64,000 nt of DNA from positions 53,016 to 117,015 of IMG/VR virus record IMGVR_UViG_3300039106_000244; one strand, written 5' to 3'. This DNA is from a virus. A program made the translations under genes and the position numbers. The notes beneath the pieces were generated by a model. That model saw only the letters and a program-made list of their open reading frames with translations. It was not told where the DNA came from and searched no databases. Positions 51,712 through 60,244 of this stretch are shown in pieces (within the stretch, counting starts at the first letter, position 1; each line of letters starts with the position of its first letter).

Positions 51712-53252
51712 TAGTTATCCGCCAAAGGTGAAAGTATGTCAGATAAACCCTGACGTTCCGGTGTTACTTTACTGTAAACAGTGTATTCTAGCATGTCGTT
51801 ACTAGACAGTGTATTTGTGACTGTAAATGACACATTTCCAACAGTATTTGCTACAGTATTGGTGATATGTGTGCCATTTAATGTAGTTTTTACGGCATGT
51901 GTGCTAACATACGCAATTTTCGTAACAACTGTTTTAGTTGACATATTAAACGATATTGTAGTTACATTAGCTACTGGTGTATAAGGAGTTGCAACATTGA
52001 TCGCGTCCCAACCTAGTGCGCCACTGTATGTAGCATTTATGTTATTAACAAAACCACTTGCTAATGAAGTATTATCTAATCCTGGTGTTAAGTTTGTACG
52101 CACGGCATCCTCAATTTTAATCCAACGTTTAGAATCAAAGCGGAATAGTCTATTTGGAATATAGTCTAAACGTAAATAGTAATCGCCAGTTACTGGCGAA
52201 GGTGGAAACGCAATACCAGCACTAACTGGTAATCCGTTAGGTGGTAATCCAGTACTTGTTAAATATCCTTGTACTTTCGCAGTAGATGTAATAGCCACAT
52301 TTGGTAAATTGTTAGTATCTACTGGTAATGTATAAATGGTACTGGTATCGTACCCACTCATTGGTACTTCGATTTCGGCACGTGCAATAATAGCATCGTT
52401 GACCGCAGTGTATTTGTCGTACGTACTTAGTAAATCACCAATTGGCGTATTATTAGCATCACCACTACTAATAGTTTGTGTAATGTCTTTGTATTCTTGG
52501 CTATCTACCAATGGTGCAACTTTAACTCGCCATAAATGGGGATACCATGTGGCACTAAATCCTTCTGCGGCACGTGTAGCATCTTGCACAACGTAATAAC
52601 GTTTTAATGCACTTGGCAAATCTTCGTCTAACGGATAAAAGTCTTTAAGGTGTGGTAGTTCCATTACATCACCTACTATAATCTTACGACCTAAGTTCTC
52701 GACCATGTCATTTAAATGGAATACCATAAACATAGTATCACCAGTTAAGAATAATCCAAACTGACTTAGGTCAAAATCATTGTCATTCATACGATAAACA
52801 CTGCGCATAGTATAAATGCTAGTGTCATACTTACGATCTCTATTCTCTAGGAATAATAGGTCTTGTATATTTTTCACACTTTCACTAGCATAACTTGGTT
52901 GTGTTGCATCGGTATAGATAGAAACAGTAGCGCCAGAGCCAACAATAGCTGTGGTGCTTGCCGATAATGTAACAGTTGTGCTTGTTTTTGCAATAACAGT
53001 AGTATTAGCTGGAATATTGGTACCGGCAACAAACATACCTCTTGTTATTGCTGATGTGTTTGCAAATACTAATTCAGTCCCTGGCGCAACTTGTGCAGCA
53101 GAAGTAGCAATACTCGTACCTTGCTCCAGTGGGCCAAGATACTTATGAATGTTGATATCAACTCCGCCAACAGTGAACATTTCCGAGATGCGACGATCCA
53201 TGAATTTGTAATCATTGCCCTTCTGTGGGCGGTACATCGAGAGTCTTGGCAT
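51711..53252 (-). CDS. gp14: Neck protein gp14-like, with inserted module
   Basis: A 513-residue protein, twice T4 gp14 (256). The N-terminus (RPQKGNDYKFMDRRISEMFT, VGGVDINIHKYLGP) and the core (SVKNIQDLLFLENRDRKYDT, YRMNDNDFDLSQFGLFLTGD, MFMVFHLNDMVENLGRKIIV, LKRYYVVQDATRAAEGFS) are typical. Residues about 50-112 are a small beta module (ELVFANTSAITRGMFVAGTN, IPANTTVIAKTSTTVTLSA) inserted between them and shared with the 41670-42611 protein. The C-terminal about 200 residues are additional. gp13 and gp14 form the neck to which tails attach. Confidence 0.9.
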   Translation of the reverse strand: MPRLSMYRPQKGNDYKFMDRRISEMFTVGGVDINIHKYLGPLEQGTSIATSAAQVAPGTELVFANTSAITRGMFVAGTNIPANTTVIAKTSTTVTLSASTTAIVGSGATVSIYTDATQPSYASESVKNIQDLLFLENRDRKYDTSIYTMRSVYRMNDNDFDLSQFGLFLTGDTMFMVFHLNDMVENLGRKIIVGDVMELPHLKDFYPLDEDLPSALKRYYVVQDATRAAEGFSATWYPHLWRVKVAPLVDSQEYKDITQTISSGDANNTPIGDLLSTYDKYTAVNDAIIARAEIEVPMSGYDTSTIYTLPVDTNNLPNVAITSTAKVQGYLTSTGLPPNGLPVSAGIAFPPSPVTGDYYLRLDYIPNRLFRFDSKRWIKIEDAVRTNLTPGLDNTSLASGFVNNINATYSGALGWDAINVATPYTPVANVTTISFNMSTKTVVTKIAYVSTHAVKTTLNGTHITNTVANTVGNVSFTVTNTLSSNDMLEYTVYSKVTPERQGLSDILSPLADN

Positions 53253-53286
53253 TGCGTAGTCCTGTATATCTAATATTTAGCTTAGA

Positions 53287-53315
53287 TTGACATAGCAACA
53301 AATAGATGTTATACT
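53287..53315 (+). promoter_or_regulatory. Sigma-70 promoter TTGACA-17-TATACT
   Basis: Near perfect; six bases separate the -10 from ATG 53322, so transcription is predicted to start at the start codon. Confidence 0.82.
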
Positions 53316-53321
53316 AGCCTT

Positions 53322-53588
53322 ATGAGTGAATTACAAACAAGTTTGGATTGGCCCGCTATGCAGACTGCTATGGAAGCACCTGCGTATAAAATTAATAAGT
53401 TTAGCGGTGAACTACGACAGATGAGTGATAATATTGGGTACATGATTAAAGTACTAAGTATTGAAGAGATAGAGTGCAGACGTCAGCAAAAGCAAACAAG
53501 AAAACATAAAGAACTTTTAGATAAGATAAATGAATACATTGCCGATTACGAACGCAACTTAACTTTTGCGGTTCTGTTGGCAGGTTGA
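53322..53588 (+). CDS. Small hypothetical early protein
   Basis: An 88-residue, mostly helical charged protein (SELQTSLDWPAMQTAMEAPA, IECRRQQKQTRKHKELLDKI). I do not recognise a family. Strong sigma-70 promoter directly upstream, no ribosome binding site, and position between divergent gp14 and a second early promoter suggest an early regulatory or host-takeover protein. Stop TGA lies just before the next promoter. Confidence 0.7.
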   Translation: MSELQTSLDWPAMQTAMEAPAYKINKFSGELRQMSDNIGYMIKVLSIEEIECRRQQKQTRKHKELLDKINEYIADYERNLTFAVLLAG

Positions 53589-53590
53589 GC

Positions 53591-53619
53591 TTGACAAATG
53601 AAGAAAATGGCTGTATAAT
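53591..53619 (+). promoter_or_regulatory. Perfect sigma-70 promoter TTGACA-17-TATAAT
   Basis: Exact consensus hexamers at optimal spacing, start about 53626, leader with AAGGAAG before ATG 53652. Confidence 0.9.
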
Positions 53620-53651
53620 GCTATATATAAACTGTTAACAAGGAAGAACAA

Positions 53652-54833
53652 ATGGCAAAGATTAAAATAGAAGGTGCAACTAAAAAAGCTAAAGTAACAC
53701 GTGATCCAATCTTTGCAGATGAGAAGAGTGTTGGAACAGAGCCAGTATGGGATTCAGTACGTGCATTAGAGTTTACAGATGAAGAATTTGACCATCACAT
53801 GCGTATTAGCTTACGTTATTACAATTACTTCTACACAACCAAAGACCTTAAAAAATATCTAGTAGAATGGGCACGTCAGCAAGCTGGTGTAGCACATAAA
53901 TTTGATAAAGCTACCATTGATAAATTTGCGAAAGCATCTGATAGCTTACTACCACTTACACCGTGCGCATTAGCTAAAGCACACAAACAAGGTATGCCAC
54001 TACACGAAAAACATGTTGCTTACTTAGTCAGCTCAATTAAGAAAGTAGTTGATAGCTTAGTTGACGAAGTAGAAGTTGTTGACCCAACTACACCAGTTGT
54101 AGTTAAAGTAACTATCCAAGATCGACTTAACGATTTACTTAAAACACACATCTTACACTTTGAAGAACTCGAGGATGCGTTGATCGAGGGTAAAATAGTT
54201 GATGCTAAAGCATACGATTACTTAACAGGTAAAAATGTACCACAAGGTATGTTAAGTAGAATTGCGGCAGTATTTGAAAAACGTCAAGATGAAATGAACG
54301 AAGCACGGGCTGGCAAAGATGAGCAACTGAATGAAGGTTACGCTCACTACAAAGCGGCAGATTACAAACGCTTTGATGCATTTTACACAAAACTAATTGC
54401 AGATTTAACTAGCTACGGACAAGTTAAGAAAGCAACTAAGAAAGTAACAGTACGTAAACCACCTGCTAAAGAGAAGTTAGTTGCAAAACTAAAATATCTT
54501 AAAGAAGAAAAGACGTTACGCTTAGTATCGGTTAATCCAGTTGACATAGTCGGGTGTGACGAATTGTGGGTTTACAACGTTAAGACACGTAAACTTGGCA
54601 AGTATGTTGCAGAAGCAATGGGTGGTGCGCTTACTGTTAAAGGTACTGCTATTGTAGGCTTTAGTGAAACTGCAAGTGTACAAAAGACATTGCGTAAACC
54701 CGATGTGCAACTTAAAGAATTCTTAAGTGCAGGTAAGATACAATTGCGCAAGTTCTTAGAAGACATCAAGGCAACGGAAATTAAACTAACAGGTCGTATC
54801 AACCCAGATACTATCCTACTTAAAGTACAATAA
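53652..54833 (+). CDS. Conserved hypothetical protein of T4-like phages
   Basis: A 393-residue Lys-rich soluble protein. Conserved-looking blocks are LRYYNYFYTTKDLKKYLVEW, THILHFEELEDALIEGKIVD, DFT-like FDAFYTKLIADL, RLVSVNPVDIVGCDELWVYN, VKTRKLGKYVAEAMGGALTV and KTLRKPDVQLKEFLSAGKIQ. I recall the C-terminal pattern (KTLRKP...F...GKxQLRxFLxDI...TEIKLTGRINxDTILLKV) from T4-like aquatic phages, where it has no assigned function. It is driven by a perfect sigma-70 promoter, so it is expected early and strongly. Read-through from it would extend into gp13. Confidence 0.82.
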   Translation: MAKIKIEGATKKAKVTRDPIFADEKSVGTEPVWDSVRALEFTDEEFDHHMRISLRYYNYFYTTKDLKKYLVEWARQQAGVAHKFDKATIDKFAKASDSLLPLTPCALAKAHKQGMPLHEKHVAYLVSSIKKVVDSLVDEVEVVDPTTPVVVKVTIQDRLNDLLKTHILHFEELEDALIEGKIVDAKAYDYLTGKNVPQGMLSRIAAVFEKRQDEMNEARAGKDEQLNEGYAHYKAADYKRFDAFYTKLIADLTSYGQVKKATKKVTVRKPPAKEKLVAKLKYLKEEKTLRLVSVNPVDIVGCDELWVYNVKTRKLGKYVAEAMGGALTVKGTAIVGFSETASVQKTLRKPDVQLKEFLSAGKIQLRKFLEDIKATEIKLTGRINPDTILLKVQ

Positions 54834-54844
54834 TCAAACCAAAG

Positions 54845-54880
54845 TCGTCCTGTAAGTGCTAAATATACGAAACAGGACGA
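54845..54880 (+). promoter_or_regulatory. Hairpin that can sequester the gp13 ribosome binding site
   Basis: TCGTCCTGT (54845-54853) pairs perfectly with ACAGGACGA (54872-54880), which contains the AGGA of gp13. The 18-nt loop holds the late promoter, so only upstream-initiated RNA contains both arms. Confidence 0.65.
54858..54865 (+). promoter_or_regulatory. Late-type promoter GCTAAATA for gp13
   Basis: Six of eight match; predicted start about 54871, just before the free AGGA. Confidence 0.45.
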
Positions 54881-54886
54881 TTTCAT

Positions 54887-55771
54887 ATGGCAACGGCAAC
54901 AGGCAATCTAACCGCAAATCTTAGTCTAACTACAGATAGTTTATACAATCCAGCTACAGGTACAGGCGCTGGACATATTGCATTTGATGCATCACTATTA
55001 CTTCCAGAAAATCAACAACGCAATGATATTATAGATTATATTCGTTTACGTTTAGGTGATGGTATTGTTGATGTTGAAGCAGACAAAGAACATTATGATA
55101 TGGGCATTAAACAAGCCTTTATTCGTTATCGACAACGCAGTTCAAACTCAGTAGAAGAAAGCTATGCGTTCTTAGACCTACACCCAGAAACACAAGAGTA
55201 CATACTACCACGTGAGATTATGGATGTTAGACAAATATTTAGACGTGGTATCGGTAGCGTAACGGGTACAACAGCAAGTCAGTTCGAACCATTCGCATCG
55301 GGTTACTTAAACACTTATATGCTAGTAGCTGGTCGAGTCGGTGGACTTGCTAACTACGAACTATTTGTAGATTATCAAAAGTTAGCAATGACTATGTTTG
55401 GAGGCTACATGAACTTTACGTTTAACAAAGCAACTAAGAAGCTAACAGTAATACGTAAACAACCATGGCAAGGTACTAACTCTACTGCGGTAGAAAGTGT
55501 TGCGCTATGGGTATACAACGTTAAACCTGATGCTATGTTATTAAACGACCCACAAGTATTTCCGTGGATACAAGATTATGCTTATGCATTAGTAATGATG
55601 AGCATTGGTCAAGCACGTGAAAAGTTTGCTACAATTGCTGGCCCACAAGGTGGCGGTAGTTTAAACGGAGCGGCACTTAAATCAGAAGGGCAAGCACTGT
55701 TAGATAAACTTGATGCTGAAATTTCAAGTTACGCAGATGGCGGGTCTCCGCTTACGTGGGTGACGGGTTAA
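54887..55771 (+). CDS. gp13: Neck protein gp13-like
   Basis: A 294-residue protein, close to T4 gp13 (309). Diagnostic blocks: NDIIDYIRLRLGDGIVDVEA, DKEHYDMGIKQAFIRYRQRS, SNSVEESYAFLDLHPETQEY, MDVRQIFRRGIGSV, FEPFASGYLNTYMLVAGRVG and PWIQDYAYALVMMSIGQAR. gp13 binds the portal after packaging and with gp14 completes the head. It is separated from gp14 here, which lies on the other strand 1.6 kb away. Translation from early read-through RNA may be blocked by the upstream hairpin. Confidence 0.93.
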   Translation: MATATGNLTANLSLTTDSLYNPATGTGAGHIAFDASLLLPENQQRNDIIDYIRLRLGDGIVDVEADKEHYDMGIKQAFIRYRQRSSNSVEESYAFLDLHPETQEYILPREIMDVRQIFRRGIGSVTGTTASQFEPFASGYLNTYMLVAGRVGGLANYELFVDYQKLAMTMFGGYMNFTFNKATKKLTVIRKQPWQGTNSTAVESVALWVYNVKPDAMLLNDPQVFPWIQDYAYALVMMSIGQAREKFATIAGPQGGGSLNGAALKSEGQALLDKLDAEISSYADGGSPLTWVTG

Positions 55772-55779
55772 ATCAATAA

Positions 55780-55808
55780 TTGACACCTGTCTGAAATAAA
55801 AGTATAAT
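55780..55808 (+). promoter_or_regulatory. Perfect sigma-70 promoter for dNMP kinase
   Basis: TTGACA, 17 bp, TATAAT; start about 55815 and leader with AAAGGAA before ATG 55832. Confidence 0.9.
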
Positions 55809-55831
55809 ATACTATATACGAAAGGAATAGT

Positions 55832-56497
55832 ATGATTATATCAGTGACAGGCTTCATCGGTTCGGGTAAAGACACAATCGCAGATTACTTAGTAGCAGAG
55901 CATGGCTTTAAACGAGAGAGCTTTGCTGGTACACTTAAAGATGCAGTTGCAACAGTCTTCGGGTGGGATAGAGAACTACTCGAAGGGCGAAGCGCAGAAG
56001 GCAGAGCTTGGCGCGAAAAAGTAGATCCATGGTGGGCTAAACGCTTAAAGATGCCTAAACTAACTCCACGTTGGGTATTGCAAAACTGGGGTACAGAAGT
56101 GTGTCGACACGGATTCCATACTGATATATGGATAGCAAGCCTAGAAAACAAACTACGTAAAACAAACGAAGACATTGTAATCTCAGATTGCCGCTTTCCA
56201 AACGAACTTAAAATGATTAAGAATATGGGTGGTAAAACAGTGCGTGTTAAACGCGGCACCGAACCTGTATGGTATAATTCTGCTAAAGATGTTAATGCAG
56301 GCATGAAACGTATTGGCTGGGCATTAGGTAAAAGCGAGTTAGAAAAGTTAGGCATACATCCGAGTGAGTATGCGTGGATTGGTACTAAGTTTGATGTTAC
56401 TGTTACTAATGATGGTACTATAGATGACTTATATGCTAACACCGAAGCGTTAATTATATCAGAAATCCGGAACGAGATCGCCTTGAGTCCAGCCTAG
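55832..56497 (+). CDS. gp1: Deoxynucleoside monophosphate kinase (T4 gp1-like)
   Basis: A 221-residue kinase. P-loop GFIGSGKDTIADYL (residues 7-20), substrate-binding FKRESFAGTLKDAVATVFGW, the lid-like AWREKVDPWWAKRL, RWVLQNWGTEVCRHGFHTDI and VISDCRFPNELKMIKNMGG are typical of phage dNMP kinases (T4 gp1 is 241 residues), which phosphorylate dGMP, dTMP and modified dCMP. A consensus sigma-70 promoter marks it as an early metabolic gene. It ends in TAG and overlaps the convergent zinc-binding gene by 39 bp. Confidence 0.93.
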   Translation: MIISVTGFIGSGKDTIADYLVAEHGFKRESFAGTLKDAVATVFGWDRELLEGRSAEGRAWREKVDPWWAKRLKMPKLTPRWVLQNWGTEVCRHGFHTDIWIASLENKLRKTNEDIVISDCRFPNELKMIKNMGGKTVRVKRGTEPVWYNSAKDVNAGMKRIGWALGKSELEKLGIHPSEYAWIGTKFDVTVTNDGTIDDLYANTEALIISEIRNEIALSPA

Positions 56498-56809
56498 CCC
56501 TTCTTTAACGATGGCAATTTGACAATTAGCACACACTGTTCTTAAATTAAGCGGTGCATTGTTCTTTAAGTTACCATCAACATAGTACACGCTGAGTTGT
56601 TCTTTATACTTTGCCTTAAAGCCACATTTCTCACAGTGTGGCTTTTTCTTATATCCAGCAAGCATCCACGCCGGCTTTTGTGGCGCAAGTTTTCTATTCT
56701 TTCTAATACAACTACTGCAACGAGTACGATAATGAGTGACTCCTTCTCGCTTATAATTGACAGCAGATAAGTTTCTAGTACAGCTTTGACATAAAGGACG
56801 GTGTTCCAT
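56459..56809 (-). CDS. Small zinc-binding, HNH-like conserved protein
   Basis: From ATG 56809 the protein has 116 residues beginning MEHRPLCQSCTRNLSAVNYK, with CQSC, CSSC, CEKCGF and CANC pairs giving two zinc sites. The second half (HCEKCGFKAKYKEQLSVYYV, DGNLKNNAPLNLRTVCANC) has the spacing of an HNH/zinc-finger nuclease in which the first His is Tyr, so activity is doubtful. I recall this family in many T4-like aquatic phages without assigned function. A TTG at 56848 with AAGGAG only three bases upstream would add 13 residues; I prefer the conserved MEHRPLC start. Confidence 0.72.
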   Translation of the reverse strand: MEHRPLCQSCTRNLSAVNYKREGVTHYRTRCSSCIRKNRKLAPQKPAWMLAGYKKKPHCEKCGFKAKYKEQLSVYYVDGNLKNNAPLNLRTVCANCQIAIVKEGLGWTQGDLVPDF

Positions 56810-56881
56810 ACTGTATTTAGCATACCGCAGCACACAAACCTTTGCCAAAGGCTCCTTAAAAGCCTATATTTTGCTAATACT

Positions 56882-56889
56882 GATAAATA
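56882..56889 (+). promoter_or_regulatory. Late promoter GATAAATA for tail sheath
   Basis: Seven of eight match; predicted start about 56895, leader with AAAAGGA before gp18. Confidence 0.65.
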
Positions 56890-56922
56890 TTTTAAAGTAT
56901 TATAATAAAAGGATACTATACT

Positions 56923-59900
56923 ATGGCCGCATTACTATCACCAGGCGTATCAGTTAGCGTAATAGACGAAAGTCAATACACTCCGACTGCCGCTGGAACT
57001 ATACCTTACATTCTTCTTGCAACAGCACAAGATAAATTAACTCCAAGTAGCACTACTGCACTTGGAACAACAGCTGCAAATGCTGATAAATTACTTACTA
57101 TTACTAGCCAACGTGAATTAATTAGCACATTTGGTTATCCAGTATTCCAACAAGATGCACAAGGCAATCCAATCCATGCACATGAATTAAATGAATATGG
57201 TTTACTTGCTGCGTATAGTGCATTAGGAGTAGCTAATAGAGTGTATGTTCAACGTGCCGATGTTGATCTGAATCAACTTATAGGTACAAGCATTCGCCCA
57301 ACAGGCACACCATCGGATGGTATTTACTGGCTTGATCAAACATATACTAACTTAGGATTACACGAGTTTGTGAACGGTGCTAGTTTTACTAGACAAAGCA
57401 CATTAACAATATCTAGCACATCATACTTAGTTGGCGGTGTAGCTACAGGCGCACCATTACCATCATTTGGTGCAATTGGACAATATGCAGTTAACTCAAC
57501 AAGTCCTTCTAGTCCTGTATACTTTAAACGTTACGATAACGTGTGGACATTAGTTGGTAGTGATGAATGGATGCTTGCTCATCCTGCAATTGTTGGTAGC
57601 GAAGCGAATCCATCTGTAACAGCTGGACAACAATTAACTATCAATTCGATAACAGTAACACTAGGCGGTTCGGGTCTTCTTATTGACGATGTTGCAACTC
57701 AGATTAATGCCGCTGTAATTCCTGGTGTAGTAGCAACAGTTAATGTTGCTGGCCACATTGAATTACGTGTTAACGGATTAGCAAAAAGTAATGGTTCTGT
57801 GGTAGACGGTAAACTTAAAATTGATGCAGGATCGCCTGATCTTGCTGCAATACTAGGATTATGGGCAGGAGTAGAAATAACACGTACTCTATTAGCTCCA
57901 ACAGTACAATTTAGTGATTATCGTAACGTTCCGGCATGGAGAGTAAGTGATGCTCCAAATACACGTCCAAGTGGCAGTGTATGGTTTAAAACAACAGCAA
58001 CTGGCAATGGCGCATCATGGGCATTTAAACGCTACAGTGCTATAGCCGCTGGCTTTAGTCAAGTAGCTGCACCATTATATAATAATGATTTCTCTGCAAT
58101 CTATGGGTTAGATTCAACAGGTGGCGGTGCAGGCATTGCTGCAGGAACATTGTACGTTAAATATGACACAGCAGGAAATAATACAGCTACATTTACAGCA
58201 TACGAAAAACAAGTTGCTGGTTTAGTAAAAATAACGGGTATATCAAATCCTCCTGCATTGACTGCACATAATACATTTAGCCTAGCAGTATCAATTCCAG
58301 GATCAGATGTTAAAACTCCAGTAACAGTTGAATTATCAGGAACAACAGCACAATCATTTGTGGCAGATATTTTATCTAAAAATATACCAAACATTGTAGC
58401 TACTGTTGAATCCGGCGGCGCTGTAAGCATTAGTCATTTAGCTGGTGGTGTAATTGAATTTACAGCATTAACTGGTAGTCCACTAACTACATTGGGTCTA
58501 GTTGGCTCAAGCCAAGCAACTTGCCCAACAAATGTATACTATGTTTCATCTACTAAATGGTTAGCTAGTCCATGGGCTCCGTTAGTGTTTACTTTCTCAG
58601 CAACTGCACCATATAGTAATCCAGCTGATGGTACACTATGGTATTATAATAATCCACTTGACGTTGATATTATGATTAATGATGGTACTAATTGGAAAGG
58701 TTATAGAACTGTTAGCAATGATGCACGTGGTTACAATTTAGTAGCAACTGATGTTAATGGACCGATATTATCTGCCAGTCAACCAACTACACAAAGCAAT
58801 GGTACAACTGCGGTAGTAGCAGGTGATTTGTGGATTGATACAAGTGATTTAGAAAATTATCCATTGATTCGTCGTTACACAGGTGCTACATGGGAAACGA
58901 TAGATAATACAGATCAAGTTAGTACTGATGGTGTGGTATTTGCTGATGCACGATGGGCTAATGCTGTATTTGATCCGATTGTTGACTCATTACCGAGTAT
59001 TGCCGATATGGCACTTGTTAGCTTCTTAGACTCAGACGCACCAGATTACAGATTATATGCACGTGGCACAATATTGTTTAACACACGTCGTAGTGGATAC
59101 AATGTAAAACGTTTTGAATCTAACTATTTAACTGATGTAAATCTAATTGGTGCATCCTTTATTTCGTCTGCATGGGTAAGCCATAGCGGAATTAATGCCG
59201 GAACTGGTGTACCATATTTTGGACACAAAGCACAACGTAATACTGTAGTTGAGGCACTTAAATCTGCAATTGAAACTAGCGTAAACTTACGTGAAGAACA
59301 AGTTGAGTTTAACTTAATCGTTTGTCCTGGTTATCCAGAATTAATTCAAAACATGATTACTTTAAACAACGATCGCAAATCAACTGCATTTATTATTGGA
59401 GATAGTCCATTAACATTAAATTCAAGTTCAACTGCAATTACAACATGGGCAAGTAATGCTAATTTTGCAATTGATAATGGAGTTGATGGTCTTGTAAGTA
59501 CAAGTGAATATTTGGGTGTTTACTACCCAAGTGGTTATGCTACAAACTTAGATGGTAATAGCGTAGTTGTTCCAGCTTCACATGCAATGTTACGTACATA
59601 TATACGTAGCGACAATCAAAGTTATCCATGGTTTGCACCAGCTGGTGTACGTCGTGGTGTACTTGACAACGTAAGTTCAATTGGTTATGTTGATTTAGCT
59701 GATGGTAGTACATTTAAGAGTATTGGTGTTACGGTAGGTTTACGTGATGTATTATATACAAATCGTGTTAACCCATTAACAGTATTGCCAGGAGTTGGTT
59801 TAGTTGCATATGGCCAAAAAACTCGTGCTTCGATGACTAGTGCAATGGACCGAGTTAATGTTTCGCGCCTAGTATGTTACTTACGATTAGTACTTGATAA

Positions 59901-60168
59901 AGTTGCTCGTCCGTTCATATTTGAACCAAATGACACAATTACACGTAATCAAGTTAAAGGTGCATTTGAAGCGGTATTGAATGATATTGTTGCTAAACGC
60001 GGCATCTACGATTACTTGGTAGTGTGTGATACTTCAAACAACACACCAGATCGCATTGATCGTAACGAATTGTACATTGATATTGCAATTGAGCCAGTTA
60101 AAGCAATTGAATTTATTTACATTCCAGTAAGATTAAAAGGTACAGGCGGAATCGCAGCAGGACTTTAA
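56923..60168 (+). CDS. gp18: Tail sheath protein gp18-like, enlarged
   Basis: A 1081-residue sheath protein; T4 gp18 has 659. The N-terminus (LLSPGVSVSVIDESQYTPTA, RELISTFGYPVFQQDAQGNP, LAAYSALGVANRVYVQRADV) and the C-terminal about 350 residues (AQRNTVVEALKSAIETSVNL, YPWFAPAGVRRGVLDN, NRVNPLTVLPGVGLVAYGQK, FIFEPNDTITRNQVKGAFEA) are canonical and form the contractile core. Between them are several copies of a W-containing beta unit (GIYWLDQT, SVWFKTTATGNGASWAFKRY, GTLWYYNN, GDLWIDTSDLENYPLIRRYT), probably surface domains. The gene has a late promoter and AAAGGA. Confidence 0.95.
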   Translation: MAALLSPGVSVSVIDESQYTPTAAGTIPYILLATAQDKLTPSSTTALGTTAANADKLLTITSQRELISTFGYPVFQQDAQGNPIHAHELNEYGLLAAYSALGVANRVYVQRADVDLNQLIGTSIRPTGTPSDGIYWLDQTYTNLGLHEFVNGASFTRQSTLTISSTSYLVGGVATGAPLPSFGAIGQYAVNSTSPSSPVYFKRYDNVWTLVGSDEWMLAHPAIVGSEANPSVTAGQQLTINSITVTLGGSGLLIDDVATQINAAVIPGVVATVNVAGHIELRVNGLAKSNGSVVDGKLKIDAGSPDLAAILGLWAGVEITRTLLAPTVQFSDYRNVPAWRVSDAPNTRPSGSVWFKTTATGNGASWAFKRYSAIAAGFSQVAAPLYNNDFSAIYGLDSTGGGAGIAAGTLYVKYDTAGNNTATFTAYEKQVAGLVKITGISNPPALTAHNTFSLAVSIPGSDVKTPVTVELSGTTAQSFVADILSKNIPNIVATVESGGAVSISHLAGGVIEFTALTGSPLTTLGLVGSSQATCPTNVYYVSSTKWLASPWAPLVFTFSATAPYSNPADGTLWYYNNPLDVDIMINDGTNWKGYRTVSNDARGYNLVATDVNGPILSASQPTTQSNGTTAVVAGDLWIDTSDLENYPLIRRYTGATWETIDNTDQVSTDGVVFADARWANAVFDPIVDSLPSIADMALVSFLDSDAPDYRLYARGTILFNTRRSGYNVKRFESNYLTDVNLIGASFISSAWVSHSGINAGTGVPYFGHKAQRNTVVEALKSAIETSVNLREEQVEFNLIVCPGYPELIQNMITLNNDRKSTAFIIGDSPLTLNSSSTAITTWASNANFAIDNGVDGLVSTSEYLGVYYPSGYATNLDGNSVVVPASHAMLRTYIRSDNQSYPWFAPAGVRRGVLDNVSSIGYVDLADGSTFKSIGVTVGLRDVLYTNRVNPLTVLPGVGLVAYGQKTRASMTSAMDRVNVSRLVCYLRLVLDKVARPFIFEPNDTITRNQVKGAFEAVLNDIVAKRGIYDYLVVCDTSNNTPDRIDRNELYIDIAIEPVKAIEFIYIPVRLKGTGGIAAGL

Positions 60169-60176
60169 TATACTCT

Positions 60177-60205
60177 GTTAATGGTGGTTAACCCCCACCA
60201 TTAAC
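60177..60205 (+). terminator. Stem-loop after tail sheath gene
   Basis: Perfect 11-bp stem GTTAATGGTGG / CCACCATTAAC with 7-nt loop but no U-tract; likely protects or attenuates the gp18 mRNA. Confidence 0.6.
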
Positions 60206-60218
60206 TCGTGTATAAAAA

Positions 60219-60226
60219 GATAAATA
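60219..60226 (+). promoter_or_regulatory. Late promoter GATAAATA for tail tube
   Basis: Seven of eight match; predicted start about 60232, leader with AAGGAA. Confidence 0.6.
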
Positions 60227-60244
60227 TATAAAAGGAATAATAAG

